From contig NZ_CP041687.1 in assembly GCF_007362475.1 (NCBI RefSeq), forward strand, positions 2,728,001 to 2,792,000: DNA of 64,000 nucleotides. The letters are read 5' to 3'. The notes beneath the pieces were generated by a model. It was not told the origin of the DNA, did not search any database, and saw only the letters and a list, made by a program, of their open reading frames with translations. Both the position numbers and the translations under genes were made by a program. Source of the DNA: Chryseobacterium sp. SNU WT5 (GTDB lineage Bacteria > Bacteroidota > Bacteroidia > Flavobacteriales > Weeksellaceae). Of the stretch, positions 9,261-17,689 are shown piece by piece. Position 1 is the first letter of the stretch. Each line of letters opens with the position of its first letter.

Positions 9261-11138
9261 ATGAAAAAATTTTTATTCTATTTCGTATTCTTTCCAATTT
9301 TAGGGTTTTCACAAGCTCCTCCTACTTATTATTCAGGTACTGAAAGTTTGGTTGGGTATCAATTAAAGACAAAACTTCACGATATTATTTCCTCGAAACC
9401 TATTACTTGGAATTATAGTGATCTGCCAATATTTTATAATGATACAGATATTGACCATCATTATGATTATGATGCTTCAAATTCGATTTATTTACTGGAT
9501 ATGTATAGCAATAATCCCACTGGTGCCAGTGCTTATCATTATACCGGTTCTCAATTAATCAGTACTGCCGGGCAAGAAGGATTAGGTTATAATAGAGAAC
9601 ATATTATGCCACAGAGCACGTTTGATAGCAATTACCCAATGTACTCGGATCTGTTTTTTGTGATTCCAACTGATGCTAGAATTAATCAGATTCGAAATAA
9701 TTTCCCTTTCGGAATAGGAGGAGCTGTAAATTACACTGTATTTTCAAATGGATCTAGAATGAGTAATAATGCTACCCCCAATTCTGGATATACAGGAAGA
9801 GTTTATGAGCCTCATGCTGAATTTAAAGGAGATATTGCCAGAAGTCTACTGTATTTTGCAGTTCGGTATGAAGGGAAATTAAATTCCTTTAAGTTTGATA
9901 ATGGTACTTCAGCCGCTAATGATAGAAATCCTCTCGATGGGACGGAAGAAAAATCATTTGAAGATTGGTACGTGAATATGTTATTAAAATGGCATAATGA
10001 AGATCCAGTATCTCCTAAAGAAATAGAACGGAATAATAATGTTTTCGCCGTACAGAAAAACCGAAATCCGTTTATTGATCATCCAGAATGGGTAGATCTA
10101 ATTTGGAATCAAACTGCTTCCAGTTCAGTGCCATTAGCACCGTTAAATTTGTCCAGTACACAAATAAGCTCTTATTTCATCAATTTAAATTGGAATGATT
10201 CTCCATCTTCCGATCTACTAGGTTATAAAGTTTACCAAAATGGTCTTTATATAGGATATACAACCAATACCAGTTTTACGGTAGATCACCTATTACCTTC
10301 AACCAATTACCAGTTTTCAATCCGAGCTTACAATGATAGTTATATGGAGTCGGCAGACAGCAATTTCTTTTCGGTCGCTACATTATCTTCAGATAGGTAT
10401 ACTAGAGATTTAATGATTTCCAAATATTTGGAAGGTACCGATGATAATAAAGCTTTAGAGATCACTAATAAAACGGGACATGCAGTAAGTTTGAATGGTT
10501 ACAAAATAAGTGCTCAATTTTATAATACGGTGAACGGTAACTATTATTTTCCTGCGCCATACGATTTAGAAGGAGTAATTAATAATAATGAAACAATCGT
10601 TATTCTACATCCCAGAGCTAATTTTAGCTGTATTACGAATAATGATGCTGCATTTCTTTCTGCTTCGCCTCAAATAAGTTTCTCGGGCAGCAATTATCTT
10701 GAATTACGATACAGATCCACTACTATTGATGCAATTGGATCCAAATATATTGATAATACTTCTTTGTTAGCTAACGTTTCACTCTATAGGATTCCTGCAA
10801 TTACAGAGCCTAATAATTCTTTTACATTGTCCGAGTGGGATACTCATGCCGTGGATTATTGTGATAATATTGGAGTCTTGTCTGCTGCTAATGTTCCTAA
10901 TCCGGTTGATAATGAAATTTCCATATATCCTAATCCTGTCGCTGATGCAAAGTTATTTGTGAGCGGCCAAAACCTAAGTCGATTTGAAAATGCTCAAATA
11001 TTTAGTATGACAGGACAATTGATCATGACCGTTGAAAAACCTTTTAACAAGAGTAATATTGTAGAGGTACATGATCTTCCTGCAGGAATATTTTTATTAA
11101 AGTTGGGTGAGGTAACACTTCAATTTATAAAAAAATAA
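9261..11138 (+). CDS. Secreted endonuclease I family nuclease, T9SS cargo
   Basis: This 625-residue exoprotein starts with a signal peptide (MKKFLFYFVFFPILGFSQ). The EndA/NucM-type endonuclease I domain follows, with the His-metal catalytic motif YNREHIMPQSTF near residue 112 and the family segment DLFFVIPTDARINQIRNNFP. A fibronectin type III domain (about residues 290-375), a lamin-tail-like beta domain (ISKYLEGTDDNKALEITN) and a C-terminal T9SS sorting domain (ISIYPNPVADAKL... LQFIKK) complete it. It should degrade DNA outside the cell, for nutrient use or biofilm turnover. Its stop codon is directly adjacent to that of the convergent helix-hairpin-helix gene, with no space for a separate terminator. 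Confidence 0.93.
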   Translation: MKKFLFYFVFFPILGFSQAPPTYYSGTESLVGYQLKTKLHDIISSKPITWNYSDLPIFYNDTDIDHHYDYDASNSIYLLDMYSNNPTGASAYHYTGSQLISTAGQEGLGYNREHIMPQSTFDSNYPMYSDLFFVIPTDARINQIRNNFPFGIGGAVNYTVFSNGSRMSNNATPNSGYTGRVYEPHAEFKGDIARSLLYFAVRYEGKLNSFKFDNGTSAANDRNPLDGTEEKSFEDWYVNMLLKWHNEDPVSPKEIERNNNVFAVQKNRNPFIDHPEWVDLIWNQTASSSVPLAPLNLSSTQISSYFINLNWNDSPSSDLLGYKVYQNGLYIGYTTNTSFTVDHLLPSTNYQFSIRAYNDSYMESADSNFFSVATLSSDRYTRDLMISKYLEGTDDNKALEITNKTGHAVSLNGYKISAQFYNTVNGNYYFPAPYDLEGVINNNETIVILHPRANFSCITNNDAAFLSASPQISFSGSNYLELRYRSTTIDAIGSKYIDNTSLLANVSLYRIPAITEPNNSFTLSEWDTHAVDYCDNIGVLSAANVPNPVDNEISIYPNPVADAKLFVSGQNLSRFENAQIFSMTGQLIMTVEKPFNKSNIVEVHDLPAGIFLLKLGEVTLQFIKK

Positions 11139-12542
11139 TTATTTTAAGTACAATCTCATTTTTTGCTCTGCTTCTGGTTTAATAGCCATAAGCTTAAATA
11201 TTTTTTTTTCATCCGGGTAAGAAATACGGTAATAGATGATCTTATCAGCGTAATATTTAAAATATGGATGGTTTTTTAGAAAGGACTCCGGCGCATCGAT
11301 CAAAGTATATTTTGTCACACTATTGCTATTTAAAGGGGCTATGTTTACGAGTCTTTCAGCTAAATCTTTATCTATATTATATGTTTCTATAATCTGTTTT
11401 TTATTGACAAACCCACCTAATTTATTTCTAAATCCTATTAAGCTTGCGGCACTCTTCTCGTCAAAACCAAACTCAATTAATTGGTTAAATTTCATCTGGT
11501 TCAATTCAGTTGTCTGAAAATCGGTTTTTGTAACTTTAATATCTTGTGTTTTGGAACTGTGATATTGATTATCTGCTGATTTTACTGCTTCGGAGTTGCT
11601 GCTTTTTGAACCTGTGGAAGTTAAAATAATGTATGGTTTTAATTTTTCAAATTTTTCTTCTGAGATAACAAAACAACTTGCAATTTGATCGAAGGTCGTA
11701 AACTTCCCTTTCAAATTTTTATCTCTGTAATTAATAATTACTTGAGCTTGCTTTGGTGAAAATCCAAGTTTTTGCCAGCCTTCTAAATTAGTGGTGTTAG
11801 GATCAAACGGCTGATAATTGATCTCGGGTTTTACAGGTGAGCTATCCTTCTGATAGACTGTAGGGTTTTTAACAGTGTTATTGAGTGTTGACTTTTCAGG
11901 AAGTAGAAGATAAGGAGCTAGCCTTTGGTAATTTTCATCACTAATGGTATAACATTCTTTAAATTTCTCTTTACTGATGAAACTGCCGCCAAGATAATTC
12001 TTGTATTTTAAAATTGAAAGTGCTTGTTTTTCTGAAAAACCAAGATTAATGAAATCTGTCAAAGAATAATGATCGGGATTAAATTTTCCCGCAATTTTGA
12101 GCTCTTTTTTAGGTTTAGAGTGGTACGTATTAGAATTATAATCTGAGAAATTCTTTACAAATGATTGTCTTTTTGAAGAACTTTCCGGTAATAATATATA
12201 GGGTTCCAGCTCTTGATACTTTTCCGCTGAGACTGCGTAACATTTTTTAAACTGTTCTTTTGAGATAAAATATCCTCCAACTACTGATTTGTATTTTAGT
12301 AAGGTGGCGACCTGTCTTTCAGAAAATCCCAAATTTATCCAGTCGTTTTTATCCAGATCGTTTGGATCAAACTCTTGTAACATCTTACGCTCCGTAGTAT
12401 TGTTTTCGGTAAAAGTAGGTTCGGGAACAGAAGGAGGATTATTTGAATTGTAAAAATATAATCCAGCGCCTAAAATTATAACGGAAGTGAGAAATCCTAA
12501 AAAATAATTTTTAGCCGCAGACATCTGTACTGAATATCGCAT
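11139..12542 (-). CDS. Membrane-anchored helix-hairpin-helix repeat protein (ComEA-like)
   Basis: The 467 residues carry one N-terminal transmembrane segment (about residues 11-29) and then a chain of helix-hairpin-helix units related to ComEA. Four or five units are visible, with recurring cores LGFSERQVATLLKYK, LGFSEKQALSILKYK, LGFSPKQAQVIINYR and FGFDEKSAASLIGFR, each followed by a (G)G-F/Y-S/T-K-x-Q-I/F segment. This domain commonly binds DNA backbone nonspecifically. The N-terminal anchor suggests a DNA-binding stalk on the outer face of the inner membrane, consistent with DNA uptake, but this is inference. An internal ATG (MSAAKN, 12524) is an alternative start. Confidence 0.8.
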   Translation of the reverse strand: MRYSVQMSAAKNYFLGFLTSVIILGAGLYFYNSNNPPSVPEPTFTENNTTERKMLQEFDPNDLDKNDWINLGFSERQVATLLKYKSVVGGYFISKEQFKKCYAVSAEKYQELEPYILLPESSSKRQSFVKNFSDYNSNTYHSKPKKELKIAGKFNPDHYSLTDFINLGFSEKQALSILKYKNYLGGSFISKEKFKECYTISDENYQRLAPYLLLPEKSTLNNTVKNPTVYQKDSSPVKPEINYQPFDPNTTNLEGWQKLGFSPKQAQVIINYRDKNLKGKFTTFDQIASCFVISEEKFEKLKPYIILTSTGSKSSNSEAVKSADNQYHSSKTQDIKVTKTDFQTTELNQMKFNQLIEFGFDEKSAASLIGFRNKLGGFVNKKQIIETYNIDKDLAERLVNIAPLNSNSVTKYTLIDAPESFLKNHPYFKYYADKIIYYRISYPDEKKIFKLMAIKPEAEQKMRLYLK

Positions 12543-12625
12543 ATCGTGTTTTCAGTAAAAATAAGGGCTATTTTAGGTATTTATTTAGTTGAATACACCT
12601 AAGTTAAACGTGAATTAAACCCTTT

Positions 12626-12967
12626 TCATTCAGGTGAATCTACTAGAGATTCTTTTAGTTTTTGTAATTCTGCTTTTACAAACTCAAGCCGGTCAATCAT
12701 TGAAACGGTTTCAGATATTTTGGAATTGGTGGTAAGAGCGACTCGTGCCCCATCTAAGGTGTAGCCTTTTTCCTTGACCAGATGATAAATCATTTTAAGG
12801 TTTTTAATATCCTCTGGAGTGAAGTATCGGTTGCCCTTTTTATTCTTTTTCGGTTTAATGATCGGGAATTCCTGTTCCCAATAACGGATCAGTGATGCGT
12901 TCACATCAAAGGCTTTGGAAACCTCACCAATCGAATAATAGAGTTTGTCAGGTAAATTAACTTTCAT
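12626..12967 (-). CDS. MerR family transcriptional regulator
   Basis: This 113-residue protein has a winged helix at the N-terminus: YYSIGEVSKAFDVNASLIRYWEQEFPIIKPKKN, then the wing-associated NRYFTPEDIKNLKMIYHL. A short coiled coil (about residues 88-110) should mediate dimerisation. There is no C-terminal effector domain and no cysteine cluster, so it is the small MerR-like type common in Bacteroidota, with unknown ligand. A -7 box lies 17 bp upstream. The neighbours do not suggest a target. Confidence 0.88.
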   Translation of the reverse strand: MKVNLPDKLYYSIGEVSKAFDVNASLIRYWEQEFPIIKPKKNKKGNRYFTPEDIKNLKMIYHLVKEKGYTLDGARVALTTNSKISETVSMIDRLEFVKAELQKLKESLVDSPE

Positions 12968-12984
12968 TTTAATAGGTCAAAGAA

Positions 12985-12992
12985 CAAAAATA
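12985..12992 (-). promoter_or_regulatory. -7 box for the merR-like gene
   Basis: The minus strand reads TATTTTTG, 17 bp before the ATG. Confidence 0.5.
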
Positions 12993-13111
12993 CATAATAT
13001 TAAAGAATTCGTGTAAACAAAATTGATCATCTTAAAAAACCGCATTGTTTTTATTTGAGATGAATTAGTACCTCCAATGATTGCCTGAAATTTTTCTTTA
13101 GAGAGCTTATT

Positions 13112-14419
13112 TTAATAAGCGATCTCAATTTTTAATTTCTTATTCTTAAGCCTTTGGTTAACAAGTTTCTTTAATAATTCTATCACTTTTTGTCTGTTAA
13201 CGGCTACGTATGAAGTCGTATCTTTAACTTCAATCAAGCCGATATCATCTTTTTCCAAACCTCCTTTCTTAATTAAAAATCCTACGATATCTACTTTGTT
13301 TACCTTGTCTTTTTTACCGGCACTTATATAAATGGTAAGGAAAGGAGTTCTGGCGGGCATTTTATAATCCTGTGTTAGCTTTTCTTCTGGTGTATTATTT
13401 TTAATAAATGGAAAATTTTCATCTTCGGTCATAATTAAATATACGTAACCTTTTGCATTCATCCTTGCGGTTCTGCCATTTCTGTGAATGAAAGCATCTT
13501 CTTTTGGGGGCAATTGATAATGAACAATAGATTCTACTTCCGGAATATCTAAACCGCGTGAAGCAAGATCAGTCGTTATTAAAATTCTAGATGAATCATT
13601 TTTGAATTTAAGTAAAGCACGTTCTCTTTCATCTTGTTCCATTCCCCCATGAAAAGTCTCTCTCGAAATTCCTTTTTCCTTGAGCAGTTCGGAAATACGG
13701 TCAACCGCGTCTCGGTGATTACAGAAAATAAGCGTTCGCTTGTTACCGATTTTGCACAATAAAGAAAATAAGGTGTCTAGTTTCTCTTCAGAAGTAGTTA
13801 TTACTTTTCTTAGTTGAAAATCTGGTTTTATTTCTAAAACTTTTAAGAAATCTACTTTTTCTGGACGGCTTACTCCAGTAAATTCGGGAATTTCCGGCAT
13901 TGCAGTGGCAGAGGTCAATATTCTTTGCTTAAGATTCGGCATTTCGTTGATAATGAAACTCATGTCTTCATGAAAGCCAAATTCCAGTGATTTGTCAAAC
14001 TCATCTAAAACCATTGTTTCAATCGTTGTTGGATCAAAATTGTCGTTTTTTAAATGGTAAGCGATTCTACCTGGTGTTCCAATTAATAGAGCAGGAGCTT
14101 GGATGAGGTTGTTGACTTCTATTTTTTTATCATGTCCTCCATAACAATAGGTTACCTTATAATCAGTGCCCATACTTTTGAAAACCTGTTCGATTTGCAA
14201 AGCCAATTCCCGGGATGGAACAATAATAATAGCTTGAATGCCAGCCGTTCTCGTGTTTAAGTTTCTAAGAATAGGGAACAGAAATCCTAGTGTTTTCCCT
14301 GAACCGGTCGGGGAGAGTAGAATAACATCTTTATGATTTTCCGAGGCTTTGTATGTGGTTTTTTGCATTTGATTCATGTCCTGAATCTGCAAGTTTTGAT
14401 AGATTGTCTGTAAGTCCAT
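13112..14419 (-). CDS. DEAD-box RNA helicase with DbpA-type RNA-binding domain
   Basis: This is an RNA-dependent ATPase/helicase, probably for large-subunit ribosome assembly. The protein (435 aa from ATG 14419) shows a Q-motif region (MNQMQKTTY), Walker A SPTGSGKT, motif II DEFD (a variant of DEAD), SAT, and motif VI HRNGRTAR. The last 75 residues (FLTIYISAGKKDKVNKVDI onward) match the DbpA RNA-binding domain, which in Escherichia coli recognises 23S rRNA helix 92. I chose ATG 14419 because the longer reading frame starts with TTG at 14437, upstream of the probable -7 box. The box ends 4 bp before the ATG, so the mRNA may be leaderless. Confidence 0.9.
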   Translation of the reverse strand: MDLQTIYQNLQIQDMNQMQKTTYKASENHKDVILLSPTGSGKTLGFLFPILRNLNTRTAGIQAIIIVPSRELALQIEQVFKSMGTDYKVTYCYGGHDKKIEVNNLIQAPALLIGTPGRIAYHLKNDNFDPTTIETMVLDEFDKSLEFGFHEDMSFIINEMPNLKQRILTSATAMPEIPEFTGVSRPEKVDFLKVLEIKPDFQLRKVITTSEEKLDTLFSLLCKIGNKRTLIFCNHRDAVDRISELLKEKGISRETFHGGMEQDERERALLKFKNDSSRILITTDLASRGLDIPEVESIVHYQLPPKEDAFIHRNGRTARMNAKGYVYLIMTEDENFPFIKNNTPEEKLTQDYKMPARTPFLTIYISAGKKDKVNKVDIVGFLIKKGGLEKDDIGLIEVKDTTSYVAVNRQKVIELLKKLVNQRLKNKKLKIEIAY

Positions 14420-14423
14420 TTTG

Positions 14424-14431
14424 CAAAGATA
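14424..14431 (-). promoter_or_regulatory. -7 box predicting a leaderless helicase mRNA
   Basis: The minus strand reads TATCTTTG and ends 4 bp before ATG 14419. If it is used, transcription starts at or very near the A of the ATG. Confidence 0.45.
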
Positions 14432-14516
14432 AGGCAATGCATTTATTAATGTCTTGTGAAATTAATAAATGAATCGAAATTTCCTTAAAAATGATAGGAA
14501 TTATGAAATAATAGCG

Positions 14517-14524
14517 TATTTTTG
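14517..14524 (+). promoter_or_regulatory. -7 box for rpsA
   Basis: TATTTTTG lies 121 bp upstream of the rpsA ATG and would give a leader of about 115 nt. No clean -33 TTTG is visible. Confidence 0.45.
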
Positions 14525-14645
14525 CACGACTTTTTGTGGAAGTATTTGGCAAGGTTAAAACATTAACAATTAACATCTTCTGTATTTTTTCATAGTACCA
14601 CATTAGGCCAGATATTGAAAAATAGAGAATACAAATTATTTTATT

Positions 14646-16445
14646 ATGTCAGAAACGACAGACAAAGCAGTGGTTCTTTTGAATCAAAACGTAGCTCCAG
14701 AACAGTTTGATTGGGATTCATTTGAATCAGGTCTTGATGCTGAATCTAGACAAGAGAAGAGCGATTTAGAAGAAATCTACAACGGATCTCTAAACAATCT
14801 TCAAGACAATGACGTTCTTATTGGTAAAGTTGTAAGACTAACTGATAAAGAAGCGATCGTTGACATCAACTTCAAATCTGAAGGAGTTATTTCTCTAAAC
14901 GAATTCCGTTACAACCCAGGACTTGCTGCAGGTGATGAGGTAGAAGTAATGGTTGATAGAAGAGAAGACAAATCAGGTCAATTACAATTATCTCACAGAA
15001 AAGCAAGAACGCTTAAAGCTTGGGATAAAGTAAACGAACTTCACGAAACTGGAGAAATCGTAAACGGTTTTGTTAAATCAAGAACTAAAGGAGGTATGAT
15101 CGTAGATGTTCTCGGTATTGAAGCATTCTTACCAGGATCACAAATCGACGTGAAACCAATTAAAGATTATGATCAATTCGTTGGTAAAACAATGGAATTC
15201 AAAGTTGTTAAAATCAATCCTGAGTTTAAAAACGTAGTAGTCTCTCACAAAGCATTGATCGAAGCAGATATCGAAGGTCAGAAAAAAGAAATCATCGCAC
15301 AATTAGAAAAAGGTCAGGTATTAGAAGGTACTGTTAAGAATATTACTTCTTACGGTGTATTCGTTGACTTAGGTGGTGTTGATGGATTAATCCACATTAC
15401 AGATCTTTCTTGGAGTAGAGTTAATCACCCATCAGAAATCTTAGAGGACGGACAAGTTGTAAAAGTTGTAATCCTTGATTTTGATGATGAGAAAACAAGA
15501 ATCCAGTTAGGTATGAAGCAATTAGAAGCTCATCCTTGGGATGCTCTTTCTGCTGACATGAAAGTTGGAGACAAAGTAAAAGGTAAAGTAGTTGTACTTG
15601 CTGATTACGGTGCATTCGTAGAAGTAGCTCCAGGTGTTGAAGGTCTAATTCACGTTTCAGAAATGTCTTGGTCAACTCACTTAAGAAGTGCAGGTGATTT
15701 TGTAAAAGTAGGAGACGAGGTTGAAGCAGAAGTTTTAACTTTAGACAGAGAAGACAGAAAAATTTCTTTGGGTATGAAGCAATTAAGCCAAGATCCATGG
15801 TCTAATATCGAAGCTAAATATCCAGTAGGTTCTGAGCACACAGGAATTGTAAGAAACTTTACAAACTTCGGTGTATTCGTAGAATTGGAAGAAGGTATCG
15901 ATGGATTGATCTATATTTCAGATCTATCTTGGACTAAGAAAATCAAGCATCCATCAGAATTCTGTGCAGTTGGAGATCAATTGAAAGTTGTTGTTCTGGA
16001 ATTAGATACAGCAGCTAGAAGATTGTCTTTAGGTCACAAACAATTACAGGAAAATCCTTGGGATAAATTCGAAACTAAATATGCTGAAGGAACTGTACAT
16101 GCAGGAACTGCAACTGAAGTTTTCGATAAAGGAGCTCAAGTTCAATTCGAAGATGCTGAAGTTGAAGCATTCTGTCCATCAAGATTATTAGAGAAGGAAG
16201 ACGGATCTAAGATCAAGAAAGGAGATAGCGCAGATTTCAAAGTAATCGAATTCAACAAAGAATTCAAAAGAGTAGTAGTTTCTCATACAGGAATCTTCAG
16301 AGACGAAGAAAAGAAAAATGTAAGAGAGCAATCTTCTAATCAATCATCTAACAAATCAACTGGTTCTTCTCAAAACGAAGAAAAATCAACTCTTGGTGAT
16401 TTAGACGTATTAGCAGAATTGAAAAAGAAAATGGAAGGTAAATAA
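14646..16445 (+). CDS. rpsA: 30S ribosomal protein S1
   Basis: S1 binds mRNA on the 30S subunit and supports initiation on messages with weak Shine-Dalgarno sequences, which are the rule in Bacteroidota. The 599 residues begin with an acidic Flavobacteriia-type extension (about residues 1-50) and then six S1 OB-fold repeats. Recurrent signatures are VLEGTVKNITSYGVFVDLGGVDGLIHITDLSW, GKVVVLADYGAFVEV and TGIVRNFTNFGVFVELEEG, each followed by a KISLGMKQL-like segment. The C-terminal tail is Ser/Asn/Lys-rich. It has its own promoter, a long leader and a strong terminator. Confidence 0.96.
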   Translation: MSETTDKAVVLLNQNVAPEQFDWDSFESGLDAESRQEKSDLEEIYNGSLNNLQDNDVLIGKVVRLTDKEAIVDINFKSEGVISLNEFRYNPGLAAGDEVEVMVDRREDKSGQLQLSHRKARTLKAWDKVNELHETGEIVNGFVKSRTKGGMIVDVLGIEAFLPGSQIDVKPIKDYDQFVGKTMEFKVVKINPEFKNVVVSHKALIEADIEGQKKEIIAQLEKGQVLEGTVKNITSYGVFVDLGGVDGLIHITDLSWSRVNHPSEILEDGQVVKVVILDFDDEKTRIQLGMKQLEAHPWDALSADMKVGDKVKGKVVVLADYGAFVEVAPGVEGLIHVSEMSWSTHLRSAGDFVKVGDEVEAEVLTLDREDRKISLGMKQLSQDPWSNIEAKYPVGSEHTGIVRNFTNFGVFVELEEGIDGLIYISDLSWTKKIKHPSEFCAVGDQLKVVVLELDTAARRLSLGHKQLQENPWDKFETKYAEGTVHAGTATEVFDKGAQVQFEDAEVEAFCPSRLLEKEDGSKIKKGDSADFKVIEFNKEFKRVVVSHTGIFRDEEKKNVREQSSNQSSNKSTGSSQNEEKSTLGDLDVLAELKKKMEGK

Positions 16446-16468
16446 ACCTTAGTTTTCAAATTCTATAG

Positions 16469-16498
16469 AACGCCTCATTAATTTGAGGCGTTTTTTTT
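16469..16498 (+). terminator. rpsA terminator
   Basis: A perfect 9-bp stem (AACGCCTCA with its complement) and a 6-nt loop are followed by eight T residues. It begins 24 bp after the stop. Confidence 0.9.
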
Positions 16499-16568
16499 AC
16501 GTAAATTTGGTCAACTTGAAATAGGAGATAGGACCTTACACATTCCTTTTCTTTAACATCATTTACTT

Positions 16569-17141
16569 ATGCAAACATTCTTTAATTTTGGTCTCAATTC
16601 TAAAGGAATTATTTCAACTCAGTTTCTAAATTTGGGTTATCATGATTTTATTTCTGCCTCTGATTATGTAAAAGGTTTATCGTATAAAAGAAATGCGAAC
16701 AAAGAGGATCAACTTTGTCTATTTAAAGATAGCGGCGGGACTTGTAGTACAAAGCACGCAGTATTAAAGAATCTTGCAATTGAAAATGATTTTTCGAACA
16801 CGAAATTAATGTTGGGGATTTTTCTGATGAATGAAAACAACACTCCTAAGATTGCAACAGTTTTAAAGAAATATAATTTAGATGAAATGCCCGAAGCACA
16901 TAATTACTTAAGGTATCAACATCAGATTTTAGACTGCACACGGAAGCATTCCAGTGCCGCAGATTTTGTAAATGATTTGGTTGAAGAAGTTGAAATAGAA
17001 CCCTCTCAGATCACCAATTTTAAAGAACAATATCATCGGGATTACCTAAAAAGATATTTGAACCAAAATCCTTCTATTCCCTACAATTTAGAATCTTTTT
17101 GGAAGATAAGAGAAGAATGTATCGAGGCTTTACAGCACTAA
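16569..17141 (+). CDS. Conserved hypothetical, possibly transglutaminase/papain-like fold
   Basis: I do not recognise a named family with confidence. The 190-residue protein has no signal peptide. The segment DSGGTCSTKHAVLKNLA (about residues 55-71) looks like the nucleophilic Cys region of transglutaminase-like proteins. EAHNYLRY followed by QILDCTRKH (about residues 109-128) could supply His and Asp. The gene is flanked by the rpsA terminator and a bidirectional terminator shared with rplS, so it forms its own unit. No TAnnTTTG box was found just upstream. The enzymatic role is inference only. Confidence 0.7.
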   Translation: MQTFFNFGLNSKGIISTQFLNLGYHDFISASDYVKGLSYKRNANKEDQLCLFKDSGGTCSTKHAVLKNLAIENDFSNTKLMLGIFLMNENNTPKIATVLKKYNLDEMPEAHNYLRYQHQILDCTRKHSSAADFVNDLVEEVEIEPSQITNFKEQYHRDYLKRYLNQNPSIPYNLESFWKIREECIEALQH

Positions 17142-17172
17142 AAAACCCATCAAAATAAATTGATGGGTTTTT
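17141..17172. terminator. Bidirectional terminator between the 190-aa gene and rplS
   Basis: A perfect 13-bp inverted repeat with a 6-nt loop has A-run and T-run arms. It overlaps the last base of the upstream stop codon and lies 18 bp after the rplS stop, so it can serve both convergent genes. Confidence 0.85.
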
Positions 17173-17190
17173 CTAATATCGTAATCGAGA

Positions 17191-17544
17191 TTATTTTTTG
17201 TAAGCAGCGTCTTTAATTCTCGCTTTTTTACCTCTAAGTTGTTTGAAGTAGAAAATTCTTGCTCTTCTAACTTTACCTCTTCTGTCGATTTCAATTTTTT
17301 GCAAAGCTGGCATGTTCATTGGGAAAACTCTCTGTACTCCAACATCACCACTCATTTTTCTGATGGTAAAAGTTTTAGTTGCACCGGTTCCTCTCAACTG
17401 AAGTACTACTCCTTTAAAGAACTGAGTTCTGGTTTTAGCACCCTCTCTAATTTCGTAATACACAGTGATCGTGTCACCTGCTTTGAATTTTGGGAATTCT
17501 TTTTTTGCAATGTACTTGTCTTGTACGTACTGTAATAAATCCAT
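17191..17544 (-). CDS. rplS: 50S ribosomal protein L19
   Basis: L19 lies at the 30S/50S interface. The 117 residues show the family core FKAGDTITVYYEIREGAKTRTQFFKGVVLQ and the C-terminal segment RRGKVRRARIFYFKQLRGKKARIKD. It is monocistronic here, unlike the rpsP-rimM-trmD-rplS operon of enterobacteria. A -7 box lies 75 bp upstream, leaving a leader of about 70 nt that may be regulatory (see the separate entry). Confidence 0.97.
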   Translation of the reverse strand: MDLLQYVQDKYIAKKEFPKFKAGDTITVYYEIREGAKTRTQFFKGVVLQLRGTGATKTFTIRKMSGDVGVQRVFPMNMPALQKIEIDRRGKVRRARIFYFKQLRGKKARIKDAAYKK

Positions 17545-17619
17545 TTTTTTTATAAAAAAATTTGTTTTGTCAAGCTAAGCAACGTTCACGCCCTTCGTCA
17601 GAGGTTGATTAACAGGTTG
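17545..17619 (-). promoter_or_regulatory. Candidate structured leader of rplS mRNA
   Basis: The region between the -7 box and the ATG reads, on the minus strand, a C/G-richer segment (17566-17619) and then an A/T-rich stretch next to the start codon. Short complementary segments are visible (CAACC.. with GTTG, and ACG with CGT around GACGAAGGGCGTG). From memory, an L19 leader motif has been described for Flavobacteria. I cannot run a covariance model, so this is a candidate autoregulatory leader only. Confidence 0.4.
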
Positions 17620-17627
17620 CAAAAATA
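17620..17627 (-). promoter_or_regulatory. -7 box for rplS
   Basis: The minus strand reads TATTTTTG, 75 bp upstream of the rplS ATG. Confidence 0.5.
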
Positions 17628-17689
17628 CTACAAAAAACACAATCCACCAACACTTTAGGAAAATAAATCACCAGAAAACATCTATTAAA

